A stretch of 7,670 nt of DNA, from NCBI GenBank assembly GCA_934378195.1, contig CAKRPO010000077.1:1-7670 (forward strand). The letters are read 5' to 3'. The position numbers and the translations under genes were made by a program. The stretch is from an uncultured Blautia sp. Its GTDB lineage: Bacteria > Bacillota > Clostridia > Lachnospirales > Lachnospiraceae. The notes under the pieces are model-generated. The model had not been told where the DNA came from. It did no database searches and saw nothing but the letters and a program-made list of their open reading frames with translations. Position 1 is the first letter of the stretch. Every line of letters starts with the position of its first letter. Below, one piece after another: positions 1-6,524 of this stretch.

Positions 1-864
1 GATGGTTTTATTGTTCGTGAATTATCCCGTATCCCAAGTAACTTCAGAAGCGTGGATACGATTCAGCATTTTCTTGAAAAGCATGACATACCTGGTATTG
101 CAGGCATCGATACACGTGCTCTCACAAAAATTCTTCGTGAAAAAGGTACCATGAATGGTATGATCACAGTCAATGAAAATTATGATTTAGATGAAATAAT
201 CCCCCGTTTAAAAGCATATACAACCGGAAAAGTAGTTGAAAAGGTTACATGCAGTGAGAAAGAAGTACTGAAGGGTAACGGACCAAAAGTAGCACTTATG
301 GATTTTGGCGCAAAACGCAATATTGCACGTTCACTGAATGAAAGAGGATGTGAAGTTACCATTTATCCGGCACTTACACCGGCAGAAGAGATCCTTGCAT
401 CTAATCCGGACGGAATCATGCTCAGTAACGGACCTGGAGACCCGAAAGAATGCACTACTATAATAGAAGAAATCCGTAAACTGTATGAGTCCGATGTACC
501 GATTTTTGCAATCTGTCTGGGACATCAGCTGATGGCTCTTGCAACAGGCGGTGATACACACAAGATGAAATATGGACACAGAGGTGGCAATCATCCGGTC
601 AAAGATCTTGCGACAGGACGTGTATATATTTCTTCTCAGAATCATGGATACGTGGTTGATGCAGAAGCACTTGAGAAAAAAGGTATTGCGAAACCTGCAT
701 TTGTCAATGTAAATGATGGCACCAACGAGGGTATGGCTTATACAGGTAAGAACATTTTCACTGTACAGTTCCATCCGGAAGCATGCCCTGGGCCGCAGGA
801 TTCCAGCTACCTGTTTGACAGATTTATGGAAATGATGGGAGGAACAGATCATGCCGAGAAATAA
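1..864 (+). CDS. carA: Carbamoyl-phosphate synthase small (glutaminase) subunit, 5'-truncated by the window edge
   Basis: The small subunit hydrolyses glutamine and passes ammonia through a tunnel to CarB for carbamoyl phosphate synthesis (pyrimidine and arginine precursors, cytoplasm). The reading frame is already open at base 1 (DGFIVRELSRIPSNF), so the GTG at 52 is an internal codon and not the start. About 287 residues are present; family members run about 350-380, so roughly 70-90 N-terminal residues lie upstream. The end of the N-terminal CarA domain is visible (GIAGIDTRALTKILR), followed by a class I glutamine amidotransferase domain: LSNGPGDP, the nucleophile elbow ICLGH with the catalytic Cys codon at 514-516, HRGGNHPV, SSQNHGY, and the FHPE motif giving the catalytic His (772-774) and Glu (778-780). 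All triad residues are intact. The stop codon (862-864) lies inside the start of carB. The promoter is outside the window. Confidence 0.97.
   Translation, partial: DGFIVRELSRIPSNFRSVDTIQHFLEKHDIPGIAGIDTRALTKILREKGTMNGMITVNENYDLDEIIPRLKAYTTGKVVEKVTCSEKEVLKGNGPKVALMDFGAKRNIARSLNERGCEVTIYPALTPAEEILASNPDGIMLSNGPGDPKECTTIIEEIRKLYESDVPIFAICLGHQLMALATGGDTHKMKYGHRGGNHPVKDLATGRVYISSQNHGYVVDAEALEKKGIAKPAFVNVNDGTNEGMAYTGKNIFTVQFHPEACPGPQDSSYLFDRFMEMMGGTDHAEK
837..850 (+). promoter_or_regulatory. Ribosome binding site of carB, inside the carA 3' end
   Basis: GGGAGGA at 837-843 lies 7 nt before the ATG at 851. It fixes the carB start, giving a 14-nt overlap with the last codons of carA. The arrangement suggests translational coupling of the two subunits. 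Confidence 0.85.
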
Positions 865-3800
865 AGATATACATAAAGTTCTTGTAATTGGATCCGGTCC
901 GATTATCATCGGTCAGGCAGCAGAATTCGACTATGCAGGTACACAGGCATGCCGTTCACTGAAAGAAGAAGGCATGGAAGTTGTACTTCTGAATTCCAAC
1001 CCTGCTACCATTATGACAGACAAAGATATTGCAGATAAAGTTTATATCGAGCCTCTTACAGTAGAAGTAGTAGAGCAGCTGATTCTCAAAGAGCAGCCGG
1101 ACAGTGTACTTCCGACACTGGGTGGACAGGCAGGTCTGAACCTTGCAATGGAACTCGAGGAAAAAGGTTTCCTCAAAGAACACAATGTTCGCCTGATCGG
1201 TACCACAGCAGAGACGATCAAGAAGGCTGAGGATCGTCAGGAATTCAAAGATACCATGGAAAAGATCGGTGAGCCGGTTGCTGCATCCAAGGTTGTAACA
1301 ACTGTAGAAGACGGTGTGGCTTTCACCAGAACTATCGGATATCCGGTTGTTCTTCGTCCTGCTTACACACTTGGAGGAAGCGGCGGTGGTATTGCCAACA
1401 ATGAATATGAACTCAGAGAAATCCTTGAGAATGGTCTCAGACTTTCCCGTGTAGGTGAAGTACTTGTAGAGCGCTGCATCGCAGGATGGAAAGAAATCGA
1501 ATACGAAGTAATGCGTGACAGTGCAGGAAACTGTATCACTGTCTGCAACATGGAAAACATTGACCCGGTCGGTGTACATACAGGTGACTCCATCGTAGTT
1601 GCTCCTTCTCAGACACTGGGCGATAAAGAGTATCAGATGCTTCGTACATCGGCCCTTAATATCATCACAGAGCTCGGTATCACAGGTGGATGTAACGTAC
1701 AGTATGCACTTCATCCAGAGAGCTTCGAGTACTGCGTAATCGAGGTAAATCCTCGTGTAAGCCGTTCTTCAGCACTGGCAAGTAAGGCTACCGGTTATCC
1801 GATCGCCAAAGTTGCAGCCAAGATCGCTCTTGGATACACTCTGGATGAGATCCCGAATGCTATTACAGGCAAGACATACGCAAGTTTTGAGCCAATGCTT
1901 GACTACTGTGTAGTTAAGATTCCGAGACTTCCGTTTGATAAATTCATTACGGCCAAGAGAACACTGACTACTCAGATGAAGGCTACCGGTGAAGTTATGA
2001 GTATCTGCCACAACTTCGAAGGTGCACTCATGAAAGCTATCCGTTCCCTGGAACAGCATGTAGACAGCCTGATGTCTTATGATTTTACTGGTCTTGATGA
2101 GGATGAGCTGATCGAAGAGCTGGCAGTTGTAGATGACCGTCGTATCTGGAAGATTGCAGAAGCAATCAGACGAGATATTTCCAAAGAATACATCCACAGA
2201 ATCACCAAGATTGACAGATGGTTCATTGACAAGATTGCAATTCTGGTTGAAATGGAACAGGCTCTCAAGACCCAGCAGCTCACAGAAGAACTTCTTCTCG
2301 AAGCAAAGCGCATGGAATTCCCGGATTACGTGATCGCAAATCTCTGCGGAAGAACAGAAGCAGAGATCAAAGCACTTCGTCAGGGCTACAAGATTACAGC
2401 AGCTTACAAGATGGTAGATACCTGTGCTGCTGAGTTTGCAGCTGCAACACCATATTACTATTCTGTATATGGCGGACCAGATACCGAAAATGAAGCAGTT
2501 GCCGCTCATGATAAGAAAAAGGTCCTTGTCCTTGGTTCCGGACCAATTCGTATTGGACAGGGTATCGAATTCGACTTCTGTTCTGTACATTGTACATGGG
2601 CATTCAAAAAAGAAGGATACGAGACCATTATCGTAAATAACAACCCGGAGACAGTCAGCACCGACTTCGATATTGCAGACAAACTGTATTTCGAACCACT
2701 GACACCGGAAGATGTAGAAAATATCGTAAATATTGAGAAACCGGACGGAGCAGTTGTACAGTTCGGTGGACAGACTGCAATCAAACTTACCGAAGCACTG
2801 ATGAAGATGGGAGTCAAGATTCTTGGAACATCTGCAGAGGACGTTGATGCGGCAGAAGACCGTGAGCTCTTTGATGAGATCCTGGAAAAATGCCAGATTC
2901 CGAGACCGAAGGGACACACTGTATTCACAGCAGAAGAAGCCAAGAAGGCTGCCAATGAACTGGGTTATCCGGTACTTGTTCGTCCTTCCTATGTACTTGG
3001 TGGACAGGGCATGCGTATTGCAGTCAGCGATGAGGATGTAGAAGAATACATCGGAATCATCAATCAGATTGCACAGGAACACCCGATTCTGGTAGACAAA
3101 TATCTGATGGGCAAAGAAATTGAAGTAGATGCTGTATGTGATGGCGAAGATATCCTGATTCCTGGAATCATGGAGCATATCGAGCGTGCCGGCATCCATT
3201 CCGGTGACAGTATTTCTGTGTATCCGGCACAGACGATCAGTCAGAAGGCCAAAGAAACGATTGCAGAGTATACTCGCCGTCTGGCGCAGGCACTTCACGT
3301 AATCGGAATGATCAATATTCAGTTCATCGTATGCGGTGAAGAAGTATATGTTATCGAAGTAAACCCACGTTCCAGCCGTACCGTGCCGTATATCAGCAAG
3401 GTAACCGGAATTCCGATCGTACCGCTGGCAACAAAGGTTATTCTTGGATACAAACTCAAAGATATGGGATATACACCGGGACTTCAGCCGGAAGCCAAAC
3501 ATATCGCGATCAAGATGCCGGTATTCTCCTTCGAGAAGATCCGTGGTGCAGATATCAGCCTTGGACCGGAAATGAAATCTACAGGTGAGTGCCTCGGTAT
3601 CGCAGAAAGCTTCAATGAAGCTCTGTACAAAGCATTTATCGGAGCCGGAATTAAACTTCCGAAGTATAAGAACATGATCATCACTGTCAAAGATGAGGAT
3701 CAGCAGGAAGTTGTTCCGATTGCAAGACGTTTTGAGGCACTTGGATATCGTATCTATGCAACAAGAGGAACTGCAAGAGTTCTCAAAGAAAACGGCATCA

Positions 3801-4066
3801 AGGCAATCCGTACCAACAAACTGGAACAGCCGGCGCCGAACCTTATGGACCTTATCCTTGGACATAAGATCGATGTTGTTATTGATACACCACCACAGGG
3901 TGTCGAGCATCAGAAAGATGGTTTCGTGATTCGTCGAAATGCAATTGAGACAGGTGTCAATGTCCTTACCAGTCTGGATACTGCAGAAGCACTTGTAACC
4001 AGTCTTGAAAACACAGATCTTCACAATCTGACACTGATCGATATTGCAACGATCGCAAGCAGATAA
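851..4066 (+). CDS. carB: Carbamoyl-phosphate synthase large subunit
   Basis: CarB makes carbamoyl phosphate from bicarbonate, two ATP and the ammonia supplied by CarA. The 1071-residue length matches the family (E. coli CarB is about 1073). The duplicated architecture is plain. The N half begins VLVIGSGPIIIGQ (residue 10) and carries the carboxyphosphate ATP-grasp site with EVNPR at Glu298/Asn300. The oligomerisation region spans roughly 400-555. The C half begins VLVLGSGPIRIGQ (residue 558) and carries the carbamoyl-phosphate ATP-grasp site with EVNPR at Glu836/Asn838. From about residue 937 comes the MGS-like allosteric domain. There ATRGTA (Thr971, Thr974) and TNK (Lys990) align with the E. 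coli UMP-binding Thr974, Thr977 and Lys993, so UMP feedback inhibition is plausible (inference). The ATG at 851 is supported by the ribosome binding site at 837-843. No frameshift or missing catalytic residue is seen. The gene is the last of its operon, because a terminator follows. Confidence 0.98.
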   Translation: MPRNKDIHKVLVIGSGPIIIGQAAEFDYAGTQACRSLKEEGMEVVLLNSNPATIMTDKDIADKVYIEPLTVEVVEQLILKEQPDSVLPTLGGQAGLNLAMELEEKGFLKEHNVRLIGTTAETIKKAEDRQEFKDTMEKIGEPVAASKVVTTVEDGVAFTRTIGYPVVLRPAYTLGGSGGGIANNEYELREILENGLRLSRVGEVLVERCIAGWKEIEYEVMRDSAGNCITVCNMENIDPVGVHTGDSIVVAPSQTLGDKEYQMLRTSALNIITELGITGGCNVQYALHPESFEYCVIEVNPRVSRSSALASKATGYPIAKVAAKIALGYTLDEIPNAITGKTYASFEPMLDYCVVKIPRLPFDKFITAKRTLTTQMKATGEVMSICHNFEGALMKAIRSLEQHVDSLMSYDFTGLDEDELIEELAVVDDRRIWKIAEAIRRDISKEYIHRITKIDRWFIDKIAILVEMEQALKTQQLTEELLLEAKRMEFPDYVIANLCGRTEAEIKALRQGYKITAAYKMVDTCAAEFAAATPYYYSVYGGPDTENEAVAAHDKKKVLVLGSGPIRIGQGIEFDFCSVHCTWAFKKEGYETIIVNNNPETVSTDFDIADKLYFEPLTPEDVENIVNIEKPDGAVVQFGGQTAIKLTEALMKMGVKILGTSAEDVDAAEDRELFDEILEKCQIPRPKGHTVFTAEEAKKAANELGYPVLVRPSYVLGGQGMRIAVSDEDVEEYIGIINQIAQEHPILVDKYLMGKEIEVDAVCDGEDILIPGIMEHIERAGIHSGDSISVYPAQTISQKAKETIAEYTRRLAQALHVIGMINIQFIVCGEEVYVIEVNPRSSRTVPYISKVTGIPIVPLATKVILGYKLKDMGYTPGLQPEAKHIAIKMPVFSFEKIRGADISLGPEMKSTGECLGIAESFNEALYKAFIGAGIKLPKYKNMIITVKDEDQQEVVPIARRFEALGYRIYATRGTARVLKENGIKAIRTNKLEQPAPNLMDLILGHKIDVVIDTPPQGVEHQKDGFVIRRNAIETGVNVLTSLDTAEALVTSLENTDLHNLTLIDIATIASR

Positions 4067-4095
4067 TCTGTAAACAGAATAAAATGCAATTTACT

Positions 4096-4134
4096 GGCCG
4101 GAGAAACTTCACAGGTTTCTCCGGTCTTGTGTTT
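4096..4134 (+). terminator. Rho-independent terminator of the carAB operon
   Basis: A perfect 10-bp stem, CCGGAGAAAC (4098-4107) with GTTTCTCCGG (4115-4124), encloses a 7-nt loop. Two more pairs (4096-4097 with 4125-4126, one of them G-U) extend it. A T-rich run, TCTTGTGTTT, follows directly. The position, 30 nt past the carB stop, fits transcription termination of carAB. Confidence 0.9.
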
Positions 4135-4154
4135 GGAGTTAAACTTTCAAATAA

Positions 4155-4186
4155 AACCAACCGAAAGGTTTACGAACCACCGAAAG
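4155..4186 (+). repeat. Short direct repeat overlapping the uppP promoter (possible operator)
   Basis: ACCGAAAG occurs at 4160-4167 and again at 4179-4186, 19 bp apart (near two helical turns). Both copies are preceded by a related AACC sequence. One copy abuts the upstream edge of the proposed -35 box and the other lies in the spacer. The segment also contains AACC-GAAA-GGTT and GGTT-TACG-AACC mini-palindromes sharing the central GGTT. A regulator site is possible but is inferred only from position and repetition. Confidence 0.35.
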
Positions 4187-4197
4187 TATAATATACT
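4169..4197 (+). promoter_or_regulatory. Predicted sigma-A promoter of uppP
   Basis: The -35-like TTTACG (4169-4174) is separated by 17 bp from the -10 TATACT (4192-4197). An overlapping TATAAT at 4187-4192 is a better -10 match but has no -35 at good spacing. Transcription would start near 4204, giving a leader of about 75 nt. It lies just downstream of the carAB terminator, so uppP is probably transcribed on its own. Confidence 0.55.
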
Positions 4198-4279
4198 GAT
4201 GATAGGATTGCGAAAATGCAGAGCACAGAGTAATCCGTAAGTATCAGAAAATAAAAAATAGCAGAGAGAGGAAAGAAAC

Positions 4280-5182
4280 ATGAGTGTTTTGGAGTTTATA
4301 AAAGTCGTGATTCTCGGTATTGTAGAAGGAATCACCGAATGGCTTCCGATCAGCAGTACCGGTCATATGATTCTGGTAGATGAGTTTATCAAGATGGATA
4401 TGACCAAAGAGTTCAAGGACTTTTTCCTGGTAGTCATTCAGCTTGGTGCGATTCTTGCAGTTGTAGTCCTGTACTGGGGCAAATTGTGGCCGTTTTACAT
4501 AAGGCAGATCCCGAAGAAAAAGAAAGCACAGCTTGCACGTAAGAATCCGGTTGCCCGCGTGGTGCTGACTTTTGTGGAGAAGTTTTGTGACAAGGACAAA
4601 TGGATTCTGTGGTTCAAGATTCTGGTTGCCTGCATCCCGACGATCGTGATAGCGCTTCCATTCAACGATTTTATCGAGGAGAAATTCAACAACTACATAG
4701 TGGTTGCGATTGCACTGATCGTGTATGGTGTGATCTTTATCCTTGTTGAGAATTATAATAAAAGAAGAAAACCAATCTGTACTTCTCTTGAGGATTTGAG
4801 CTTTGGAACAGCGTTTAAGATTGGTATCTTTCAGGTATTGTCTGTAATTCCGGGAACATCTCGTTCCGGTTCTACGATCATTGGAGGAATCCTTGTAGGA
4901 ACATCAAGAACTGTAGCAGCGGAATTTACCTTTTTCCTGGCAATCCCGGTTATGTTCGGAGCGAGCCTCCTGAAACTGGTCAAATTCGGTTTTGCTTTTA
5001 CACCAGCTGAGATCCTGACACTGGTGACCGGTGTGGTAGTAGCGTTCTTTGTATCAGTTATTGCAATCAAATTTCTGATGGGATACATTAAGAAACATGA
5101 TTTCAAGGCATTTGGATGGTATCGTATTGTTCTGGGTATTCTTGTTCTTGGCTACTTTGTAGGAAGAAATTTCCTTGGATAA
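4280..5182 (+). CDS. uppP: Undecaprenyl-diphosphate phosphatase (UppP/BacA family)
   Basis: This integral membrane phosphatase converts undecaprenyl diphosphate to undecaprenyl phosphate, recycling or supplying the carrier lipid for peptidoglycan and other wall polymers. Raised dosage gives bacitracin resistance in many bacteria. The protein has 300 residues. Signature motif 1 is [17 protein letters not shown], with Glu16, Glu20, Ser26 and His29 matching E. coli Glu17, Glu21, Ser27 and His30. Signature motif 2 is PGTSRSG, with Arg195 corresponding to E. coli Arg174. Several hydrophobic segments fit a polytopic protein. It is about 25 residues longer than E. coli UppP; the extra length lies between the motifs, in a basic loop ([13 protein letters not shown], about residues 77-89) and the segment after it. 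The ATG is supported by AGAGG at 4267-4271, 8 nt upstream. It is flanked by the carAB terminator and an intergenic repeat region, so it is likely monocistronic. Confidence 0.96.
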   Translation: MSVLEFIKVVILGIVEGITEWLPISSTGHMILVDEFIKMDMTKEFKDFFLVVIQLGAILAVVVLYWGKLWPFYIRQIPKKKKAQLARKNPVARVVLTFVEKFCDKDKWILWFKILVACIPTIVIALPFNDFIEEKFNNYIVVAIALIVYGVIFILVENYNKRRKPICTSLEDLSFGTAFKIGIFQVLSVIPGTSRSGSTIIGGILVGTSRTVAAEFTFFLAIPVMFGASLLKLVKFGFAFTPAEILTLVTGVVVAFFVSVIAIKFLMGYIKKHDFKAFGWYRIVLGILVLGYFVGRNFLG

Positions 5183-5209
5183 TTGCATATAGAAATGACT
5201 CGAAGTTTG

Positions 5210-5253
5210 ATCAGGCTGCTGTAAAATATTGTTATGGCAGCCTGATTTAGTTG
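5210..5253 (+). terminator. Stem-loop after uppP, probable (weak) terminator
   Basis: A perfect 10-bp stem, ATCAGGCTGC (5210-5219) with GCAGCCTGAT (5237-5246), can extend inward by five weaker pairs (two of them G-U) to leave a 7-nt loop. It lies 28 nt past the uppP stop. The following TTTAGTTGCT is only moderately T-rich, so termination may be partial. It directly abuts the palindrome cluster at 5251-5344 and could be part of that element. Confidence 0.6.
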
Positions 5254-5344
5254 CTGTTCACTCCGTTCACAGCACTTGGCCAAAATGCATTTTAAATCAC
5301 CTACGGTGATGGCATCTCGCAGCAGGAATGCCGAGGCATTCTTG
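5251..5344. repeat. Cluster of small palindromes, probable interspersed intergenic repeat
   Basis: Four inverted repeats are packed in 94 bp. TGCTGT/ACAGCA spans 5252-5274. TTGGCCAA is at 5276-5283. ATCACC-TAC-GGTGAT is at 5296-5310. CAGGAATGCC-GA-GGCATTCTTG spans 5323-5344, where the inner 7 bp are perfect and one outer pair is G-U. No gene with a start and ribosome binding site is evident here on either strand. The minus strand is open and would read a peptide containing AITVGDLKCILAKCCERSEQ. I recall this kind of string from spurious short ORFs in Lachnospiraceae genomes, which suggests an interspersed repeat; this is memory plus inference and was not searched. With the flanking hairpin and promoter, this accounts for most of the 302-base gap between uppP and the lipoprotein gene. 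Confidence 0.5.
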
Positions 5345-5388
5345 AAATGACAAAACACCTCACGGAATATTGACTTATGAACACAGAT

Positions 5389-5417
5389 TTGACTTTTAAG
5401 AGTATCCATGGGATAAT
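5389..5417 (+). promoter_or_regulatory. Predicted extended -10 sigma-A promoter of the lipoprotein gene
   Basis: TTGACT (5389-5394), a 17-bp spacer, then GATAAT (5412-5417), preceded by the extended -10 dinucleotide TG at 5409-5410. Each hexamer matches consensus at 5 of 6 positions. A second TTGACTT copy sits 19 bp upstream (5370-5376) without a good -10. The predicted start near 5424 gives a leader of about 60 nt with a long A-rich run. Confidence 0.75.
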
Positions 5418-5452
5418 AAAAAGAAATTAAAAAAAAGAAATCTGAGATATGA

Positions 5453-5468
5453 CGGCTTTTCGAAGCCG
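5453..5468 (+). promoter_or_regulatory. Leader hairpin with UUCG loop just before the ribosome binding site
   Basis: CGGCTT (5453-5458) pairs perfectly with AAGCCG (5463-5468) around a TTCG loop. It ends 2 nt before the AAGGATGG ribosome binding site (5471-5478) of the lipoprotein gene. It may stabilise the mRNA or keep the site open. There is no T run, so it is not a terminator. Confidence 0.5.
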
Positions 5469-5484
5469 GAAAGGATGGTAAATA

Positions 5485-6363
5485 ATGAAAGCAAAACATA
5501 TGATGCTCGTACTTGGTATGGCAATGGCGGTTACTCTTGCAGGATGTGGTTCTTCAGGAACAGTAGTTGAAGTGACACCTACACCGGCTGCAACACCGAC
5601 ACCTACAGAAGTTCCGGTAACTGTAACACCGGTACCGACTTCTACACCGGCACCAAAAGTGATCGGAGTTAAGACCTCTCAGGCAAAATATATTTATATG
5701 ACCAATAAGCTGGAGGATGATATCAGAGAAATCTATCTGATGACTTCAGGTGGAGATGACTGGGGTAAGAATCTGATTCCTTCCGAATCTTCAGTAAAGG
5801 CAGCGGAGCAGGTACAGATGTTCTATACACCGGACAGTGAGTCTGTTTCTTCTGACGAGAGTTCAGAAGAGTCCGCCGATACTACTACAAATGCAGTTTA
5901 TGATATGAAGATTGTTACGGCAAAAGGTGATGCATATCAGATCTACAGTATAGATCTCAGTGACATGGAGAAAGCAACTCTGGAATATGATGCAGATACT
6001 TCGACTGCATATTTGAGCTATACAAGTCTGGCTGATAAATCAGAGAAAGATACAAAAGAAAATTCACAGCAGACAGCATCTTCAGATGAAAGTGATGAAG
6101 CTTCTTACAGCTATGACGACAGTTCAAGTGACAGCTCTGATAGCGGAAGCTACGACAGTAGTTCAGAGGATTCTGGCTATGATGATGGAAGTTACAGTGG
6201 AAGCTATGATGACAGCAGCTCTGATGACGGCAGCTACGACGATGGCAGCTACGACGATGGCAGCTACGACGATGGCAGCTATGATGACGGAAGCAATGAT
6301 TATGTAGATGAGGGAAATGATTCTGACTCCTATGACAGTGCCAGCGATGACTGGAACTATTGA
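5485..6363 (+). CDS. Surface lipoprotein with Pro/Thr stalk and acidic Asp/Ser/Tyr/Gly repeat tail; function unknown
   Basis: The 292-residue protein has a lipoprotein signal peptide (MKAKHMMLVL...) ending in the lipobox LAGC, with the lipidated Cys at 21, the only cysteine. Residues about 28-57 form a Pro/Thr/Val stalk (TPTPAATPTPTEVPV...). Residues about 66-180 look globular: KYIYMTNKLEDDIREIYL, DDWGKNLIP, YDMKIVTAKGDAYQIYSIDL. This pattern of Asn-x..-Ile-x-x-Leu/Tyr strand, then D-x-WG-x-x-L, then YD-x-x-x-V-x-x-x-GD resembles a small beta-rich domain I have seen in other bacterial secreted proteins, but I cannot name it. A Ser/Glu/Asp insert (about 117-136) interrupts it. Residues about 199-292 are almost wholly Asp, Ser, Tyr, Gly and Glu, with GSYDD repeats at 249-268, and no Lys or Arg follows residue 191. 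The ATG is supported by AAGGATGG at 5471-5478. It lies outside the cell, anchored by lipid. It has its own promoter; modA follows from a separate promoter, so a link to molybdate is not shown. Confidence 0.9.
   Translation: MKAKHMMLVLGMAMAVTLAGCGSSGTVVEVTPTPAATPTPTEVPVTVTPVPTSTPAPKVIGVKTSQAKYIYMTNKLEDDIREIYLMTSGGDDWGKNLIPSESSVKAAEQVQMFYTPDSESVSSDESSEESADTTTNAVYDMKIVTAKGDAYQIYSIDLSDMEKATLEYDADTSTAYLSYTSLADKSEKDTKENSQQTASSDESDEASYSYDDSSSDSSDSGSYDSSSEDSGYDDGSYSGSYDDSSSDDGSYDDGSYDDGSYDDGSYDDGSNDYVDEGNDSDSYDSASDDWNY
6229..6288 (+). repeat. 15-bp tandem repeat encoding GSYDD
   Basis: Four consecutive 15-bp units sit at 6229, 6244, 6259 and 6274. The first three are identical (GGCAGCTACGACGAT) and the fourth differs only at synonymous positions. 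Degenerate flanking units (GSYSGSYDD, DDGSND) extend the pattern. As 15 is a multiple of three, copy-number change would alter tail length without a frameshift. Confidence 0.95.
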
Positions 6364-6392
6364 TTTTTGTCAGATCATAAAAAATCTTTAGG

Positions 6393-6418
6393 TTTTATAA
6401 AGAATATCTATTATAAAA
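6393..6418. repeat. AT-only inverted repeat upstream of the modA promoter
   Basis: TTTTATAA (6393-6400) and TTATAAAA (6411-6418) are perfect inverted copies around a 10-bp centre, ending 13 bp before the -35 box. It could be a regulator site, an UP-like AT-rich element, or chance in AT-rich DNA. It lacks the GC stem and T run of a terminator, so no convincing terminator is seen after the lipoprotein gene. Confidence 0.4.
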
Positions 6419-6431
6419 TGCAGCAGATAAA

Positions 6432-6460
6432 TTGACTTGAATTTTCTGGATAGGTACAAT
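6432..6460 (+). promoter_or_regulatory. Predicted sigma-A promoter of the mod operon
   Basis: TTGACT (6432-6437) and TACAAT (6455-6460) are spaced by 17 bp, each matching consensus at 5 of 6 positions. The predicted start is near 6467, giving a leader of about 58 nt, too short for a molybdenum cofactor riboswitch. Confidence 0.75.
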
Positions 6461-6484
6461 AACCATATTAGTTCCGATTGAATT

Positions 6485-6515
6485 TACGACGGACAGGTAC
6501 GACAGGAAAGAGGGG
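6485..6515 (+). promoter_or_regulatory. modA leader: direct repeat followed by ribosome binding site
   Basis: TACGAC occurs at 6485-6490 and 6498-6503, and GACAGG at 6492-6497 and 6501-6506, making a short imperfect direct repeat. The AGAGGGG ribosome binding site (6509-6515) follows, 9 nt before the modA ATG at 6525 and fixing that start. The role of the repeat is unknown. Confidence 0.5.
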
Positions 6516-6524
6516 AAATTTATC

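Noticed and set aside
52..864. carA starting at the GTG codon at 52
   Set aside because: The frame is open back to base 1 with conserved CarA sequence, so the gene is cut by the window edge and GTG 52 is internal.
1769..4024. Very long (751-codon) minus-strand open frame opposite carB
   Set aside because: It is a shadow of carB produced by biased codon use; its translation is Cys/Phe/Ile-rich nonsense without motifs.
851..4066. Internal similarity between the two halves of carB as a recent duplication
   Set aside because: This is the ancient, universal duplicated ATP-grasp architecture of CarB and not a local rearrangement.
5225..5372. AATATTG copies at 5225-5231 and 5366-5372 as a target-site duplication flanking a mobile element
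   Set aside because: A 7-bp AT-rich match is likely by chance, and the left copy lies inside the loop of a hairpin instead of at an element end.
5152..5499. 115-residue open frame on the minus strand across the uppP-lipoprotein gap
   Set aside because: It overlaps the uppP end, the lipoprotein start and its promoter, has no ribosome binding site evidence, and its sequence looks like a translation of the palindromic repeat.
6086..6307. Met/Ala/Thr-rich frame within the lipoprotein gene
   Set aside because: It is the out-of-frame reading of the GSYDD-type repeat and has no ribosome binding site.
6461..6524. Molybdenum cofactor riboswitch upstream of modA
   Set aside because: The leader after the predicted transcription start is only about 58 nt and shows none of the expected long multi-stem structure.
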